Source: Streptomyces sp. ALI-76-A (GTDB lineage: Bacteria; Actinomycetota; Actinomycetes; Streptomycetales; Streptomycetaceae). From it: a stretch of DNA of 64,000 nt. This document shows, one piece after another, positions 49,950 through 58,478 of the stretch. Each line of letters starts with the position of its first letter. Within the stretch, counting starts at the first letter, position 1. Made by a program: the position numbers and the translations under genes. The notes below the pieces were generated by a model, which was given only the letters and a program-made list of their open reading frames with translations, ran no database searches and had not been told where the DNA came from. The stretch spans positions 3,782,001-3,846,000 of the forward strand of contig NZ_JASVWB010000002.1 of NCBI RefSeq assembly GCF_030287445.1. Reading direction: 5' to 3'.

Positions 49950-51416
49950 ATGCCCCCCAAGCCGCCCCGCTCCCCCGCCCCCCACCCCCAGCGCCGCCCC
50001 CGGCCCGCCCGCGCGCCGCGGCCCCCCGTACGGCGCAGGAAACCCCGCTGGGCCATGCGGGCGGTGACCACGCTGTCCGTGGTCGTCCTCGCCTCCGCCG
50101 GGATCGGGCACGCCGTGGTCACCAGCCTCGACGCGGACATCACCCGGGTCGATCCCTTCAAGGACATGAAGAACCGGCCCCGGGCCGGCCACGGCATGAA
50201 CGTGCTGCTGGTCGGCACGGACGGCCGGGACACGATCAGCAGGGCCGAGCGGCGGACGTACCGGCTCGGCGGCGCGCCCTGCCACTGCACCGACACGATC
50301 ATGATCGTGCACATCTCGGAGGACCGGGAGCGGGCGAGTGTGGTGAGCCTGCCGCGCGACTCGTACGCCGTGACGCCCCCGCACACCGACCAGATCACCG
50401 GGAAGCAGCACCGCGGCCACCCCATCAAGATCAACGCCGCGTACGCGGAGGGCGGCCCGAACCTCACCGTCCGCACGGTCGAGAAGATGACCCGGGTGAA
50501 GATCGACCACTACCTGGAGGTCGACTTCACCAGCTTCATGAAGACCGTGGACGTCCTCGGCGGGGTGAAGATCTGCACCGCCGATCCCCTCAAGGACACC
50601 TACACCGGCCTCGACCTCCCGCCCGGCACGCACACCCTGAGGGGCGGCCAGGCCCTCCAGTACGTCCGCGCCCGGCACGTCGACAGCGCCTCCGACCTCG
50701 GCCGGATGCAGCGCCAGCAGCGCTTCCTGGCGGCCCTGATCGAGCGCGCGACCTCCTCCGGGATCCTGCTCAACCCCCTGAAGTTCCGGGACGTCACCCG
50801 GGCCGTCCTGGGCTCCGTGCGCGCCGACAAGGGCTTCGGCACCGGCGAACTGCTGGACCTCGGCCGGGCGATGCGGAACTTCTCCCCCTCGTCCTCGGAG
50901 TTCACCACCGTGCCGATCGAGCGGATGGGATACGCGGTGAAGGGCGTCGGTTCCACCCTGAAATGGGACCCGCAGAAGTCCGAGCGCCTCTTCCACTCCC
51001 TGCGCGAGGACCAGCCGCTGTCCGTGCACCGGCCCCGGAGCGAGGTCGTGCGGGTGGCGGTGGCCCCGCAGCAGATCCGCGTCCAGGTGGAGAACGGCAC
51101 GCCCACGGCCGGCCTCGGCAGGCGGGTGGACGCGGCGCTGGCGGCCACCGGGTTCCGTACGACGCGGCAGCCCGTGACCTCGGCCGACCGCTCCGTGCGG
51201 CGGACCGTCGTCGCCCACGACCCCCGCTGGGACCGCTCGGCGCGGTCGCTGGCGGCGGCCCTGCCCGGCAGCGAACTGCGCCCGGTGAAGGGGCTGGGGG
51301 CGACGCTGAAGGTGATCGCGGGGACGGACTTCACGCAGGTGCGCCGGGTGCGGGCCGAGGATCCCGCCCAGGGGGAGTCCGGAGTGGTGCGGGGCGACGA
51401 GGTGCTGTGCTCGTAG
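49950..51416 (+). CDS. LCP family ligase with LytR_C domain, copy 5
   Basis: A 488-residue protein. A Pro/Arg-rich cytoplasmic start (first ~35 residues) is followed by a membrane helix (36-57, AVTTLSVVVLASAGIGHAVV). The LCP domain runs from ~83 (MNVLLVGTDGRDTISR, TDTIMIVHISEDRERASVVS, LPRDSYAV, KIDHYLEVDFTSFM, YVRARHVDSASDLGRMQRQQ). A LytR_C domain follows from ~376 (IRVQVENGTPTAGLGRRVDA). It has a CHC pair (GAPCHCTD) in the LCP core not seen in the other copies. The ATG at 49950 has GGAGG 10 bases before. It ends convergent with the thioesterase gene. Confidence 0.92.
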   Translation: MPPKPPRSPAPHPQRRPRPARAPRPPVRRRKPRWAMRAVTTLSVVVLASAGIGHAVVTSLDADITRVDPFKDMKNRPRAGHGMNVLLVGTDGRDTISRAERRTYRLGGAPCHCTDTIMIVHISEDRERASVVSLPRDSYAVTPPHTDQITGKQHRGHPIKINAAYAEGGPNLTVRTVEKMTRVKIDHYLEVDFTSFMKTVDVLGGVKICTADPLKDTYTGLDLPPGTHTLRGGQALQYVRARHVDSASDLGRMQRQQRFLAALIERATSSGILLNPLKFRDVTRAVLGSVRADKGFGTGELLDLGRAMRNFSPSSSEFTTVPIERMGYAVKGVGSTLKWDPQKSERLFHSLREDQPLSVHRPRSEVVRVAVAPQQIRVQVENGTPTAGLGRRVDAALAATGFRTTRQPVTSADRSVRRTVVAHDPRWDRSARSLAAALPGSELRPVKGLGATLKVIAGTDFTQVRRVRAEDPAQGESGVVRGDEVLCS

Positions 51417-51489
51417 GGGCGCGTGGGCGCGCGGCGCCCCGGGCGCGGGTGCTCCCCGCCGCGCGCGGCTGCCGGGCGCCTCGGCCGCC

Positions 51490-52047
51490 TCAGTCCTCGA
51501 AGCCCTCCGCGGCCCGCCGCTCCCGCAGCTCCATGATCGCCCGGCGGCGGGACAGCCGGTGGGTGCGGCGGATCTGGGCCTCCTGGCAGCGGCGCTTGTC
51601 CCGCTCGGTCTCCGGGAGCACCGGCGGCACCCGGCGCGGCTTGCCGTCGGCGTCCACCGCGGCGAACACCAGGTAGGCCGAGCCGACCTGGGTGGGCGGG
51701 GTCGACTCGTTCCAGCGTTCGGCCAGGACCCGTACGCCGACCTCCATCGAGGTCCGGCCGGTCCAGTTCACCTGTGCTTTCACATGCACGAGGTCGCCGA
51801 CCCGGACCGGCTCAAGGAACGCCATCTCGTCCATGGACGCGGTGACGGCGGGCCCGCCGCTGTGCCGGCCGGCCACCGCGCCGGCCGCGTCGTCGACCAG
51901 CTTCATGATCACGCCGCCGTGCACCGTGCCCAGCAGGTTGGTGTCGGCGTGGGTCATGATGTGGCTGAGTGTGGTGCGGGACGCCGAGGTCGGCTTGCCC
52001 GGGATATCCGGAGCTTCCGATTCCACGGCCGGGGCCTGGTCTGTCAT
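51490..52047 (-). CDS. Acyl-CoA thioesterase (hot-dog fold)
   Basis: A 185-residue single hot-dog domain protein that probably hydrolyses acyl-CoA. It shows TLSHIMTHADTNLLGTVHGG, VIMKLVDDAAGAVAGRHSGG and VTASMDEMAFLEPVRVGDLV. The Asn-x3-GTVHGG-x8-D pattern is typical of the YciA/BACH branch. The C-terminal 50 residues are Arg/Glu-rich. The ATG at 52047 has AAGGTGGAGG just before it. It is unrelated in function to the flanking LCP genes; it is divergent from LCP copy 6, with an inverted repeat CCCTTA/TAAGGG (52109-52137) between them. Confidence 0.9.
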   Translation of the reverse strand: MTDQAPAVESEAPDIPGKPTSASRTTLSHIMTHADTNLLGTVHGGVIMKLVDDAAGAVAGRHSGGPAVTASMDEMAFLEPVRVGDLVHVKAQVNWTGRTSMEVGVRVLAERWNESTPPTQVGSAYLVFAAVDADGKPRRVPPVLPETERDKRRCQEAQIRRTHRLSRRRAIMELRERRAAEGFED

Positions 52048-52165
52048 GGCCTCCACCTTATGCCGAGGCGACAAGTCCGAATTGTGTGTCAGCTTCGCAA
52101 CAGGGATGCCCTTATTTTCCGACGAACCTTGTAAGGGACCTGGCTCAGCCCTGCACACTGGGCGC

Positions 52166-53467
52166 ATGAACGATTGGCCCCAGGGATGGTCCGACGACAA
52201 CCGCGGCAACCGGTACGGACGCGGCAGCGCGAGCGCACAGCCCGAGAGCGCACGCGTCATGCGGCAGGTCCGCCGCGGCTCGGCGGCTCCGCGCGGCCAG
52301 GGCGGCGGGTACGGCTCCGGCCCGGCGTCCCCGCCGTACACCGGCGGGGTCCCGCAGCAGCCGTCGTACGTCAACGGCGGTGAGGGCCAAGGCGACGGGT
52401 ACGACAGCGGCTACAACACCGGCCAGGTCTACGGCGGCGGGCCCGGCGGCCCGGGTGCCGGGGGCGGCCGAGGCCCGCGGCCGGCGCCGGACTGGCGCCG
52501 CCGGATCAAGTGGACGGCGATCGTCGTGGGCACCGCGCTGATCGTCACCACCGTCGGCACGTACTTCTGGGCCGACGGCAAACTCAACCGCGAGGTCGAC
52601 CTGTCCAAGGTCATCGACCGGCCGGAGGCGGGCGAGGGCACCAACTACCTGATCGTCGGCTCCGACAGCCGCGCGGGCATGTCCGCGGAGGAGAAGAAGA
52701 AGCTGCACACCGGCTCCGCCGAGGGCAAGCGCACCGACTCGGTGATGATCCTGCACGTCGGCAGTGGCGGCGACACGCTGATCTCGCTGCCGCGTGACTC
52801 GGACGTGGAGATCCCGACGTTCACGGGCTCCGAGTCCGGCAAGACGTACCAGGGCACGGGCCGGCACGTGAAGCTGAACGCGGCCTACGCCGAGGACGGC
52901 CCCGAGCTGCTGGTGCGCACGGTCGAGTACAACACCGGCCTGCACATCGACCACTACGTGGAGATCGGCTTCGCCGGCTTCGCGAACATCGTGGACGCGG
53001 TCGGCGGCGTCGAGATCGAGATCCCGAAGGGCGGCATGAAGGACACCAAGTCCGGCGCCGACTTCGAGGCGGGCAAACAGACCCTGAACGGCGAGCAGTC
53101 CCTCGCCTTCGTCCGGACCCGGTACGCGCTCCAGGGCTCCGACCTGGACCGTACGAAGAACCAGCAGAAGTTCCTCGCGGCCCTCGCCAACCAGGTCGCC
53201 ACCCCGAGCACGGTCCTCAACCCCTTCAAGCTGTACCCGACGATGGGCGCGGGCCTGGACTCGCTGATCGTCGACAAGGACATGGGCCTGTACGACCTGG
53301 CGTCCATGTTCTGGGCGATGAAGAGCGTCAACGGCGGCGACGGCACGTCGATGAACATGCCGATCTCCGGTTCCGCGAACGGCAACCTCCTCTGGGACAA
53401 GGCCAAGGTGAAGACGCTGGTCGAGGAGCTGAACAACGACGAGAAGGTCACGGTCTCGGGTGAGTGA
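52166..53467 (+). CDS. LCP family ligase, copy 6 (no LytR_C)
   Basis: A 433-residue protein. A ~110-residue Gly/Tyr/Pro-rich cytoplasmic N-terminus comes first (GGGYGSGPASPPYTGG, GYDSGYNTGQVYGGG), then a membrane helix (115-136). The LCP domain runs from ~160 to the C-terminus (NYLIVGSDSRAGM, TDSVMILHVGSGGDTLISLP, RHVKLNAAYAEDGPELLVRT, FVRTRYALQGSDLDRTKNQQ). It stops soon after the LCP domain and overlaps the HAD gene by 8 bases (53460-53467), so the two are probably cotranslated. The start ATG 52166 lacks a good ribosome site. Confidence 0.92.
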   Translation: MNDWPQGWSDDNRGNRYGRGSASAQPESARVMRQVRRGSAAPRGQGGGYGSGPASPPYTGGVPQQPSYVNGGEGQGDGYDSGYNTGQVYGGGPGGPGAGGGRGPRPAPDWRRRIKWTAIVVGTALIVTTVGTYFWADGKLNREVDLSKVIDRPEAGEGTNYLIVGSDSRAGMSAEEKKKLHTGSAEGKRTDSVMILHVGSGGDTLISLPRDSDVEIPTFTGSESGKTYQGTGRHVKLNAAYAEDGPELLVRTVEYNTGLHIDHYVEIGFAGFANIVDAVGGVEIEIPKGGMKDTKSGADFEAGKQTLNGEQSLAFVRTRYALQGSDLDRTKNQQKFLAALANQVATPSTVLNPFKLYPTMGAGLDSLIVDKDMGLYDLASMFWAMKSVNGGDGTSMNMPISGSANGNLLWDKAKVKTLVEELNNDEKVTVSGE

Positions 53468-54086
53468 CCGAAGCGGCGGAGCGCCGTTCGACGCGGTGCT
53501 CTGCGACGTGGACAACGTGATCCGCTTCTACGACCCGGCCCGGCTGTACGCCCTGGAGCGCACCGCCGGGCTGGCCGAGGGCACCACCATGAAGGTGGCC
53601 TTCGCGCCGGAGACGGACCTGCCGCTGCTGCTGGGGCGGATCGACGCGCAGGAGTGGGTGCGGTCCATCGTCGAGGGCCTGGCCGGGCTGGTGTCCGAGG
53701 CGACGGCGTGGGAGCTGGGCACCGCGCTGCTGGAGTCGCCTTTCCGGGCGGACGACGAGGTGGTGTCCCTCCTGCGCCGCGCCCGCAGCCACGTTCCCCT
53801 GGTCCTGGTCAGCAACGCCACGCTCCGCCTGGAGGACGACCTCGCCCTGCTGGGCCTGACGGACCTCGCCGACCACGTGGTGAACAGCGCCCGCGTCGAT
53901 CTGGCCAAGCCGGACCCCCGTATCCTCCGGCTCGCCGCGTCCCTGTCCGGCGTACGCCCGGACCGCTGCCTGTTCGTCGACGACACCGAGGAGAACGTGG
54001 AGACGGCCGCCGCGCTCGGCATGCGCCCCCTGCACTTCCGGCAGGCGGCCGATCTGACGGCGGCGCTGGAGCCGCTGTTCTCCTGA
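53460..54086 (+). CDS. HAD-superfamily hydrolase
   Basis: A 208-residue phosphatase-like protein of HAD subfamily IA. Motif I is VLCDVDNVIRF (nucleophile and acid-base Asp), motif II PLVLVSNATLRLE, motif III DLAKPDPRILRLA and motif IV CLFVDDTEENVETAAALGM. The cap domain lies between motifs I and II (about 20-100). It starts at GTG 53460 within the end of LCP copy 6. The substrate is not predictable; given the coupling, a sugar or polyprenyl phosphate linked to the LCP pathway is possible, but this is inference. Confidence 0.88.
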   Translation: MSDRSGGAPFDAVLCDVDNVIRFYDPARLYALERTAGLAEGTTMKVAFAPETDLPLLLGRIDAQEWVRSIVEGLAGLVSEATAWELGTALLESPFRADDEVVSLLRRARSHVPLVLVSNATLRLEDDLALLGLTDLADHVVNSARVDLAKPDPRILRLAASLSGVRPDRCLFVDDTEENVETAAALGMRPLHFRQAADLTAALEPLFS

Positions 54087-54265
54087 GACCCCGGTCCTGG
54101 GAGTGCCCTTGCCCGCGAGGCGGTCCGGGGCGCTCGACAGCACTGAGCGTCGTGGTGGGCGGCCCCCGCGCTCGCCGAGTCGTGGACCAGCGAGAGGACG
54201 CGAGCCGGCCGAGGCATGAGGGGCTACCGCCCCCTTCGAGGTCCGACGAGCGGGCCGGGCCCGGT

Positions 54266-54291
54266 CAAGGGCACCCTTGTGGATGCCCTTG
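54266..54291. terminator. Hairpin between HAD and copper-storage-like genes
   Basis: CAAGGGCA (54266-54273) pairs perfectly with TGCCCTTG (54284-54291), with CCGGGC/GCCCGG outside it. It lies between two convergent stop codons. Confidence 0.65.
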
Positions 54292-54308
54292 GAGCCCGGC
54301 CGGCGGGG

Positions 54309-54668
54309 TCACATCGTGGCGCCCGCCATGGCACGGCAGGTCTGCGCGCAACGGCGGCAGGCCTCGGCGCAGCGCATCATCTCGGGGTCGTCCGGCATGG
54401 ACATGCACGCCTCGGCGCACAGGTCGCAGGCCGTGGCGCACAGGGCGCACATGTCGGCCGCCATCGGTGAGCGGCGCATCATCATGTCCGAGCACATGCG
54501 AGTGGTCTCGGAACAGTCGATGAGCGCGCGCATGATCTGCATCTGGGCCTGGCCGCCCATCTGCATACAGGAGCTCATCGTCTCCTCGCATGCGCTGTGA
54601 CACGCCATGCACGCCTCGACGCAGTCCTGCGTCTCCTTGTTCAGCTGGGTCGTGCTCGGCTGCTGCAT
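54309..54668 (-). CDS. Cys-rich four-helix-bundle copper-binding (Csp/DUF326-like) protein
   Basis: A 119-residue cytoplasmic protein with 16 cysteines and many methionines, arranged along four predicted helices. The cysteines are in CVEACMACHSACEETMSSC, then DCSETTRMC, MCALCATACDLCAEACMSM and RCAEACRRCAQTC. This CxxxC/CxxC spacing lines the core of Csp copper-storage bundles, which bind many Cu(I) ions; no signal peptide is present, so it would be a cytosolic (Csp3-type) form. GGAGGAACC lies directly before the ATG at 54668. No copper transporter or CsoR gene is adjacent, and I see no clear CsoR-type operator. Actual metal binding is inference from the family. Confidence 0.88.
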   Translation of the reverse strand: MQQPSTTQLNKETQDCVEACMACHSACEETMSSCMQMGGQAQMQIMRALIDCSETTRMCSDMMMRRSPMAADMCALCATACDLCAEACMSMPDDPEMMRCAEACRRCAQTCRAMAGATM

Positions 54669-54897
54669 GGTTCCTCCTTCGGTGGCGGGAACCACGGGAT
54701 CGGCTCCCGCCCTTCCGTCCTACGCCTGCTGGGCGGTATCCGCCACGGGGCGGACCGAGGGAATCCACGGGAGGGCCGGGGGATGACACGAAGGAGCATG
54801 CCGTCGAGCACGGGCTCGCGCTGTCCCGGCCGACCCGAAGGGCCGACCGGAACGGCCGACCGGACCGGCTGCGAGGAGTCCGGCCGGGGAGGTGGCT

Positions 54898-56058
54898 CTA
54901 CTGGGGGAGGTTCCTGGCCATCACGATCCGCTGGACTTGGTTCGTGCCCTCATAAATCTGTGTGATCTTGGCGTCGCGCATCATCCGCTCCACCGGGTAG
55001 TCCCGCGTGTAGCCGTACCCGCCGAGCAGCTGGACCGCGTCCGTGGTGACCTCCATCGCCACGTCCGAGGCGAAGCACTTCGCCGCCGCGCCCTGGAAGG
55101 TGAGGTCCTTGTCGCCGCGCTCGGACTTGGCCGCCGCCGCGTACGTGAGCTGACGGGCCGCCTCGATCTTCATGGCCATGTCGGCGAGCATGAACTGGAC
55201 GCCCTGGAAGTCGGCGATCGGCTTGCCGAACTGCTTGCGCTCGCGGACGTAGCCCTTGGCGTAGTCCAGCGCGCCCTGGGCGATGCCGAGCGCCTGCGCG
55301 GCGATGGTGATCCGGGTGTGGTCCAGGGTCTGCATCGCCGTGGCGAAGCCCGTGCCCTCCTCGCCGATCATGCGGTCGGCGGGGATGCGGACGTTGTCGA
55401 GGTAGACCTCGCGGGTCGGGGAGCCCTTGATGCCGAGCTTGCGCTCCGGGGCGCCGAAGGAGACCCCGGGGTCCGACTTCTCGACCACGAACGCCGAGAT
55501 GCCCTTCGAGCGCTTGGACGGGTCGGTCACCGCCATCACCGTGTAGTACTCGGACTCGCCCGCGTTGGTGATCCAGCGCTTCACGCCGTTCAGGACGTAG
55601 AAGCCGCCGTCGCGGACCGCCTTGGTCTTCATGCCGGCCGCGTCCGAGCCCGCGTCCGGCTCGGAGAGGCAGTACGAGAACATCGCGTCGCCCTTGGCCA
55701 GCGGGGCGAGGTACTTCTTCTTCAGGTCCTCGGAGCCCGCCAGGATCACGGGCAGGGACCCGAGCTTGTTCACCGCCGGGATCAGCGAGGAGCTCGCGCA
55801 GGCTCGGGCGACCTCCTCGATGACGATGACCGTGGCCAGCGCGTCGGCGCCCGCGCCGCCGTACTCCTCCGGCACGTGCACCGCGTGCAGGTCGTTGGCC
55901 ACGAGGGCGTCCAGCGCCTCTTTCGGGAAGCGGGCTTCCTCGTCCACCGCGGCCGCGTGGGGCGCGATCTTCGCCTCGGCCAGTGAACGGATCGCGTCCC
56001 GGAGCATGTCGTGCTCCTCGGACGGGCGGTACAGGTCGAAATCAGCCGATCCGGCCAA
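54898..56058 (-). CDS. Acyl-CoA dehydrogenase (FadE25-like)
   Basis: A 386-residue FAD enzyme of short/branched-chain acyl-CoA oxidation. It shows the flavin/substrate motif FSYCLSEPDAGSDAAGMKTK, WITNAGESEYYTVMAV, the central RITIAAQALGIAQGALDYA and the Arg of VRERKQFGKPIADFQ. The C-terminus is QLLGGYGYTRDYPVERMMRD plus the catalytic Glu370 in IYEGTNQVQRIVMARN. The start is TTG 56058 (MAGSADFDLYRPSEEH), a rare start codon, with a purine-rich GAGAGA before it. It matches Rv3274c (fadE25), which likewise lies next to purE-purK in M. tuberculosis. An AT-rich palindrome 40-55 bases upstream could be its operator. Confidence 0.94.
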   Translation of the reverse strand: MAGSADFDLYRPSEEHDMLRDAIRSLAEAKIAPHAAAVDEEARFPKEALDALVANDLHAVHVPEEYGGAGADALATVIVIEEVARACASSSLIPAVNKLGSLPVILAGSEDLKKKYLAPLAKGDAMFSYCLSEPDAGSDAAGMKTKAVRDGGFYVLNGVKRWITNAGESEYYTVMAVTDPSKRSKGISAFVVEKSDPGVSFGAPERKLGIKGSPTREVYLDNVRIPADRMIGEEGTGFATAMQTLDHTRITIAAQALGIAQGALDYAKGYVRERKQFGKPIADFQGVQFMLADMAMKIEAARQLTYAAAAKSERGDKDLTFQGAAAKCFASDVAMEVTTDAVQLLGGYGYTRDYPVERMMRDAKITQIYEGTNQVQRIVMARNLPQ

Positions 56059-56098
56059 GGTCTCTCACGCTCCAAGGACGCTGTGATGCTGGCGCTAA

Positions 56099-56112
56099 TT
56101 ACCGTTAAGTAA
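56099..56112 (-). promoter_or_regulatory. AT-rich palindrome TTACTTAACGGTAA upstream of the acyl-CoA dehydrogenase
   Basis: Half-sites TTAC and GTAA flank a 6-base centre, in the only notably AT-rich stretch of this region (about 56095-56125), 40-55 bases before the TTG start. It resembles a TetR-type operator in size and location; the regulator is unknown. Confidence 0.4.
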
Positions 56113-56203
56113 CTCAAATTTTAAGGGTCGGACCACCGCAGGCATACGTGAGCTTGGCGACAGCGGGAATGTCGCCCGCCGGGAGCTGTCGCCCTGCCCG
56201 GAC

Positions 56204-56209
56204 TATGCT
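56204..56209 (+). promoter_or_regulatory. Possible -10 (TATGCT) of ugd
   Basis: TATGCT lies 41 bases before the ugd start codon on the plus strand; no good -35 is seen. Confidence 0.4.
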
Positions 56210-56249
56210 CGTCCACCGCACCCCACGGCCGTCCCACCTGGAGCACCTC

Positions 56250-57593
56250 ATGAGCCTCAAGATCACCGTGATCGGCACCGGCTACCTCGGCGCCACGCAC
56301 GCCGCGGCCATGGCGGAGCTCGGGTTCGAGGTGCTGGGGCTGGACGTCGTGCCCGAGAAGATCGAGATGCTCCAGCGGGGCGAGGTCCCCATGTACGAGC
56401 CGGGGCTGGAGGACCTGCTGCGCAAGCACGTGGCCGGGATCGAGGGGTCGAGCGGGCGGCTGCGGTTCACCATGGACTTCGCCGAGGTGGCGGCCTTCGG
56501 TGATGTGCACTTCGTGTGCGTGAACACCCCCCAGCGGCACGGTGAGTACGCCTGCGACATGTCGTACGTGGAATCCGCCTTCGCCTCGCTCGCGCCGCAT
56601 CTGACCGGACCCGCCCTCGTCGTCGGCAAGTCGACCGTGCCGGTCGGGTCCGCTGACCGGCTCGCCGCCTTCCTCGCCGCGAACGCCCCGGCCGGCGCGG
56701 ACGCCGAACTGGCCTGGAACCCGGAGTTCCTGCGCGAGGGCTTCGCGGTCCAGGACACCCTGCACCCGGACCGGATCGTGGTGGGCGTGCGCAGCGAGCG
56801 CGCCGAGAAGCTGCTGCGGGAGGTGTACGCCACCCCGGTCGCCGGTGGTTCCCCGTTCGTCGTCACGGACTTCCCGACCGCCGAGCTGGTGAAGACCTCC
56901 GCGAACTCCTTCCTGGCGACCAAGATCTCCTTCATCAACGCGATGGCGGAGATGTGCGAGGCCTCCGGCGGCGACGTGGCGAGGCTGGCGGAGGCGATCG
57001 GGTACGACGACCGGATCGGCAAGAAGTTCCTGCGGGCGGGGATCGGGTTCGGCGGCGGCTGCCTGCCCAAGGACATCCGCGCCTTCATGGCCCGCGCGGG
57101 TGAGCTGGGCGCCGACCAGGCGCTGACCTTCCTGCGCGAGATCGACTCGATCAACATGCGCCAGCGCGGGCAGATGGTGGAGCTGGCGCGGCAGGCGCTG
57201 GGCGGCGGGCCCTTCCTGGGCAAGCGGGTCGCGGTGCTCGGCGCCACCTTCAAGCCCGACTCGGACGACGTGCGGGACTCGCCCGCGCTGAACGTCGCCG
57301 GGCAGATCCACCTCCAGGGCGGCCAGGTGACGGTGTACGACCCGAAGGGCATGGACAACGCCCGCCGCATCTTCCCGACCCTCGGGTACGCCGACACCGC
57401 CGTCGACGCCGTGCGGGGCGCCGACGCCGTCCTGCATCTGACGGAGTGGCGGGAGTTCCGCGAGCTGGACCCGGCGGCGCTCGGCGAGGTCGCGGCCCAG
57501 CGGCTGGTCCTGGACGGGCGCAACGCCCTCGACCCGGAGTTGTGGCGCAAGGCCGGCTGGAGGTACCGGGCGATGGGGCGGCCGACAGCCTGA
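56250..57593 (+). CDS. ugd: UDP-glucose 6-dehydrogenase
   Basis: A 447-residue NAD-dependent enzyme oxidising UDP-glucose to UDP-glucuronate. It shows the N-terminal dinucleotide fold KITVIGTGYLGATHAAAMAE, VGKSTVPVGSADRL, AWNPEFLREGFAVQDTLHPD, the central helix ELVKTSANSFLATKISFINA, the catalytic Cys271 in FGGGCLPKDIRA, and the C-terminal GATFKPDSDDVRDSPALNVA. The ATG at 56250 has GGAG 8 bases before. It provides uronic acid for acidic envelope polymers and so fits the LCP/GT2 genes upstream. It ends at the strong hairpin 57648-57682. Confidence 0.95.
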   Translation: MSLKITVIGTGYLGATHAAAMAELGFEVLGLDVVPEKIEMLQRGEVPMYEPGLEDLLRKHVAGIEGSSGRLRFTMDFAEVAAFGDVHFVCVNTPQRHGEYACDMSYVESAFASLAPHLTGPALVVGKSTVPVGSADRLAAFLAANAPAGADAELAWNPEFLREGFAVQDTLHPDRIVVGVRSERAEKLLREVYATPVAGGSPFVVTDFPTAELVKTSANSFLATKISFINAMAEMCEASGGDVARLAEAIGYDDRIGKKFLRAGIGFGGGCLPKDIRAFMARAGELGADQALTFLREIDSINMRQRGQMVELARQALGGGPFLGKRVAVLGATFKPDSDDVRDSPALNVAGQIHLQGGQVTVYDPKGMDNARRIFPTLGYADTAVDAVRGADAVLHLTEWREFRELDPAALGEVAAQRLVLDGRNALDPELWRKAGWRYRAMGRPTA

Positions 57594-57647
57594 GAGGGCC
57601 TCGGAGTCACCGGCGACCGCCGGCCCGGCCCGCCGCCCGTGGTGGAC

Positions 57648-57682
57648 GCCGCTCCGGCCGGGGCTCAGCCGGCCGGAGCGGC
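57648..57682. terminator. Strong hairpin after ugd
   Basis: A perfect 14-bp stem (57648-57661 with 57669-57682) and a 7-base loop between the convergent ugd and CGNR genes. The 130 bases after it hold no gene that I can see. Confidence 0.85.
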
Positions 57683-57810
57683 GCCTGCCCCATTCTCCAC
57701 ATCTTCACCGCCCTTCGGGAACCGCTTTCCGAGGAGACCGGGATGACGGCCGTCACTCCGCCGGAGAACTCCGGCTCCCGGCCAGGGCCGACCGGGAGGC
57801 GAGGGGCGGG

Positions 57811-58314
57811 TCAGTCCTTCGCCCGGTACCGGCGCATCTTCGCGCGGGCCCCGCACACCTGCATCGAGCACCAGCGGCCCCGGCCGGCCGGGCTGCGGTC
57901 GTAGTACGCCCAGTGGCAGTCGGCCGCCTCGCAGGCCTTCAGCCGGGTCCAGGTGCCCTCGACGAGGGCCTGGGCGACGGCCGCGGCGACCCGGGAGAGC
58001 AGCGGGCCCCCGTCGGCCGGGGCGAGGGCGGCCGAGCCGTCGCGCCCGTCGACGGTCACCACCAGCGGAGCGGCCGCCAGCAACGCGCCCAGCGGGGTCA
58101 CCGCGCGGTGCTGCGGGTGGCCGGCGTGGGCGAGCAGGGCCGCCCGCAGCGACTCGCGCAGCTCCCGGGCCCCGGACACCTCCGCCTCGGCCAGTCCAAA
58201 GCGCGCCCGGCCCTCCGCCCCGTCCAGCGAGTCGGCGCCCGTCTCGATGTCCAGCGTGTTCACCAGGGACTCGACCAGCGCCAGGCCCCCGGGAGCGGGC
58301 GATCTCTCACTCAT
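57811..58314 (-). CDS. CGNR zinc-finger / ABATE-domain transcriptional regulator
   Basis: A 167-residue protein. An N-terminal ABATE-like ligand domain (LALVESLVNTLDIETGADSL, RELRESLRAALLAHAGHP) is followed by the C-terminal CGNR finger. In the finger, LKACEAADCHWAYYDRSPAG leads to RWCSMQVCGARAKMRRYR. The second cysteine pair with the C-G-x-R tail is the family's DNA-binding part. These regulators are thought to sense small stress-related ligands. It is divergent from two VOC-family genes, and the intergenic DNA (58315-58499) is full of GTAAC/GTTAC half-sites that it may bind. Confidence 0.87.
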   Translation of the reverse strand: MSERSPAPGGLALVESLVNTLDIETGADSLDGAEGRARFGLAEAEVSGARELRESLRAALLAHAGHPQHRAVTPLGALLAAAPLVVTVDGRDGSAALAPADGGPLLSRVAAAVAQALVEGTWTRLKACEAADCHWAYYDRSPAGRGRWCSMQVCGARAKMRRYRAKD

Positions 58315-58322
58315 ACCGTGAC

Positions 58323-58478
58323 GTTACCGCCGACGCCCCGGCATGCGGTAACCGTCCGTCCCGAGGGCGTCCCGGACGCGGCGGCACCGAATCCCCTTGC
58401 CTCGTTACCGCGCATAGGGCAGCATGCAGTAACTGTTACCGGTTACTCGCTTCTAGCGGTAACCCGAAGGCAGGTAAC
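58323..58478. promoter_or_regulatory. Cluster of GTAAC/GTTAC half-sites between CGNR and VOC genes
   Basis: GTTAC or GTAAC occurs at 58323, 58348, 58404, 58429, 58435, 58442, 58459 and 58474. GTAAC-T-GTTAC at 58429-58439 is a perfect palindrome. GCATGCGGTAAC (58341) and GCATGCAGTAAC (near 58422) repeat each other in longer form. Eight copies of a 5-mer pair in about 155 bases of 70%-GC DNA is far above what I would expect, so it is a likely multi-site operator for the divergent regulator. Confidence 0.6.
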
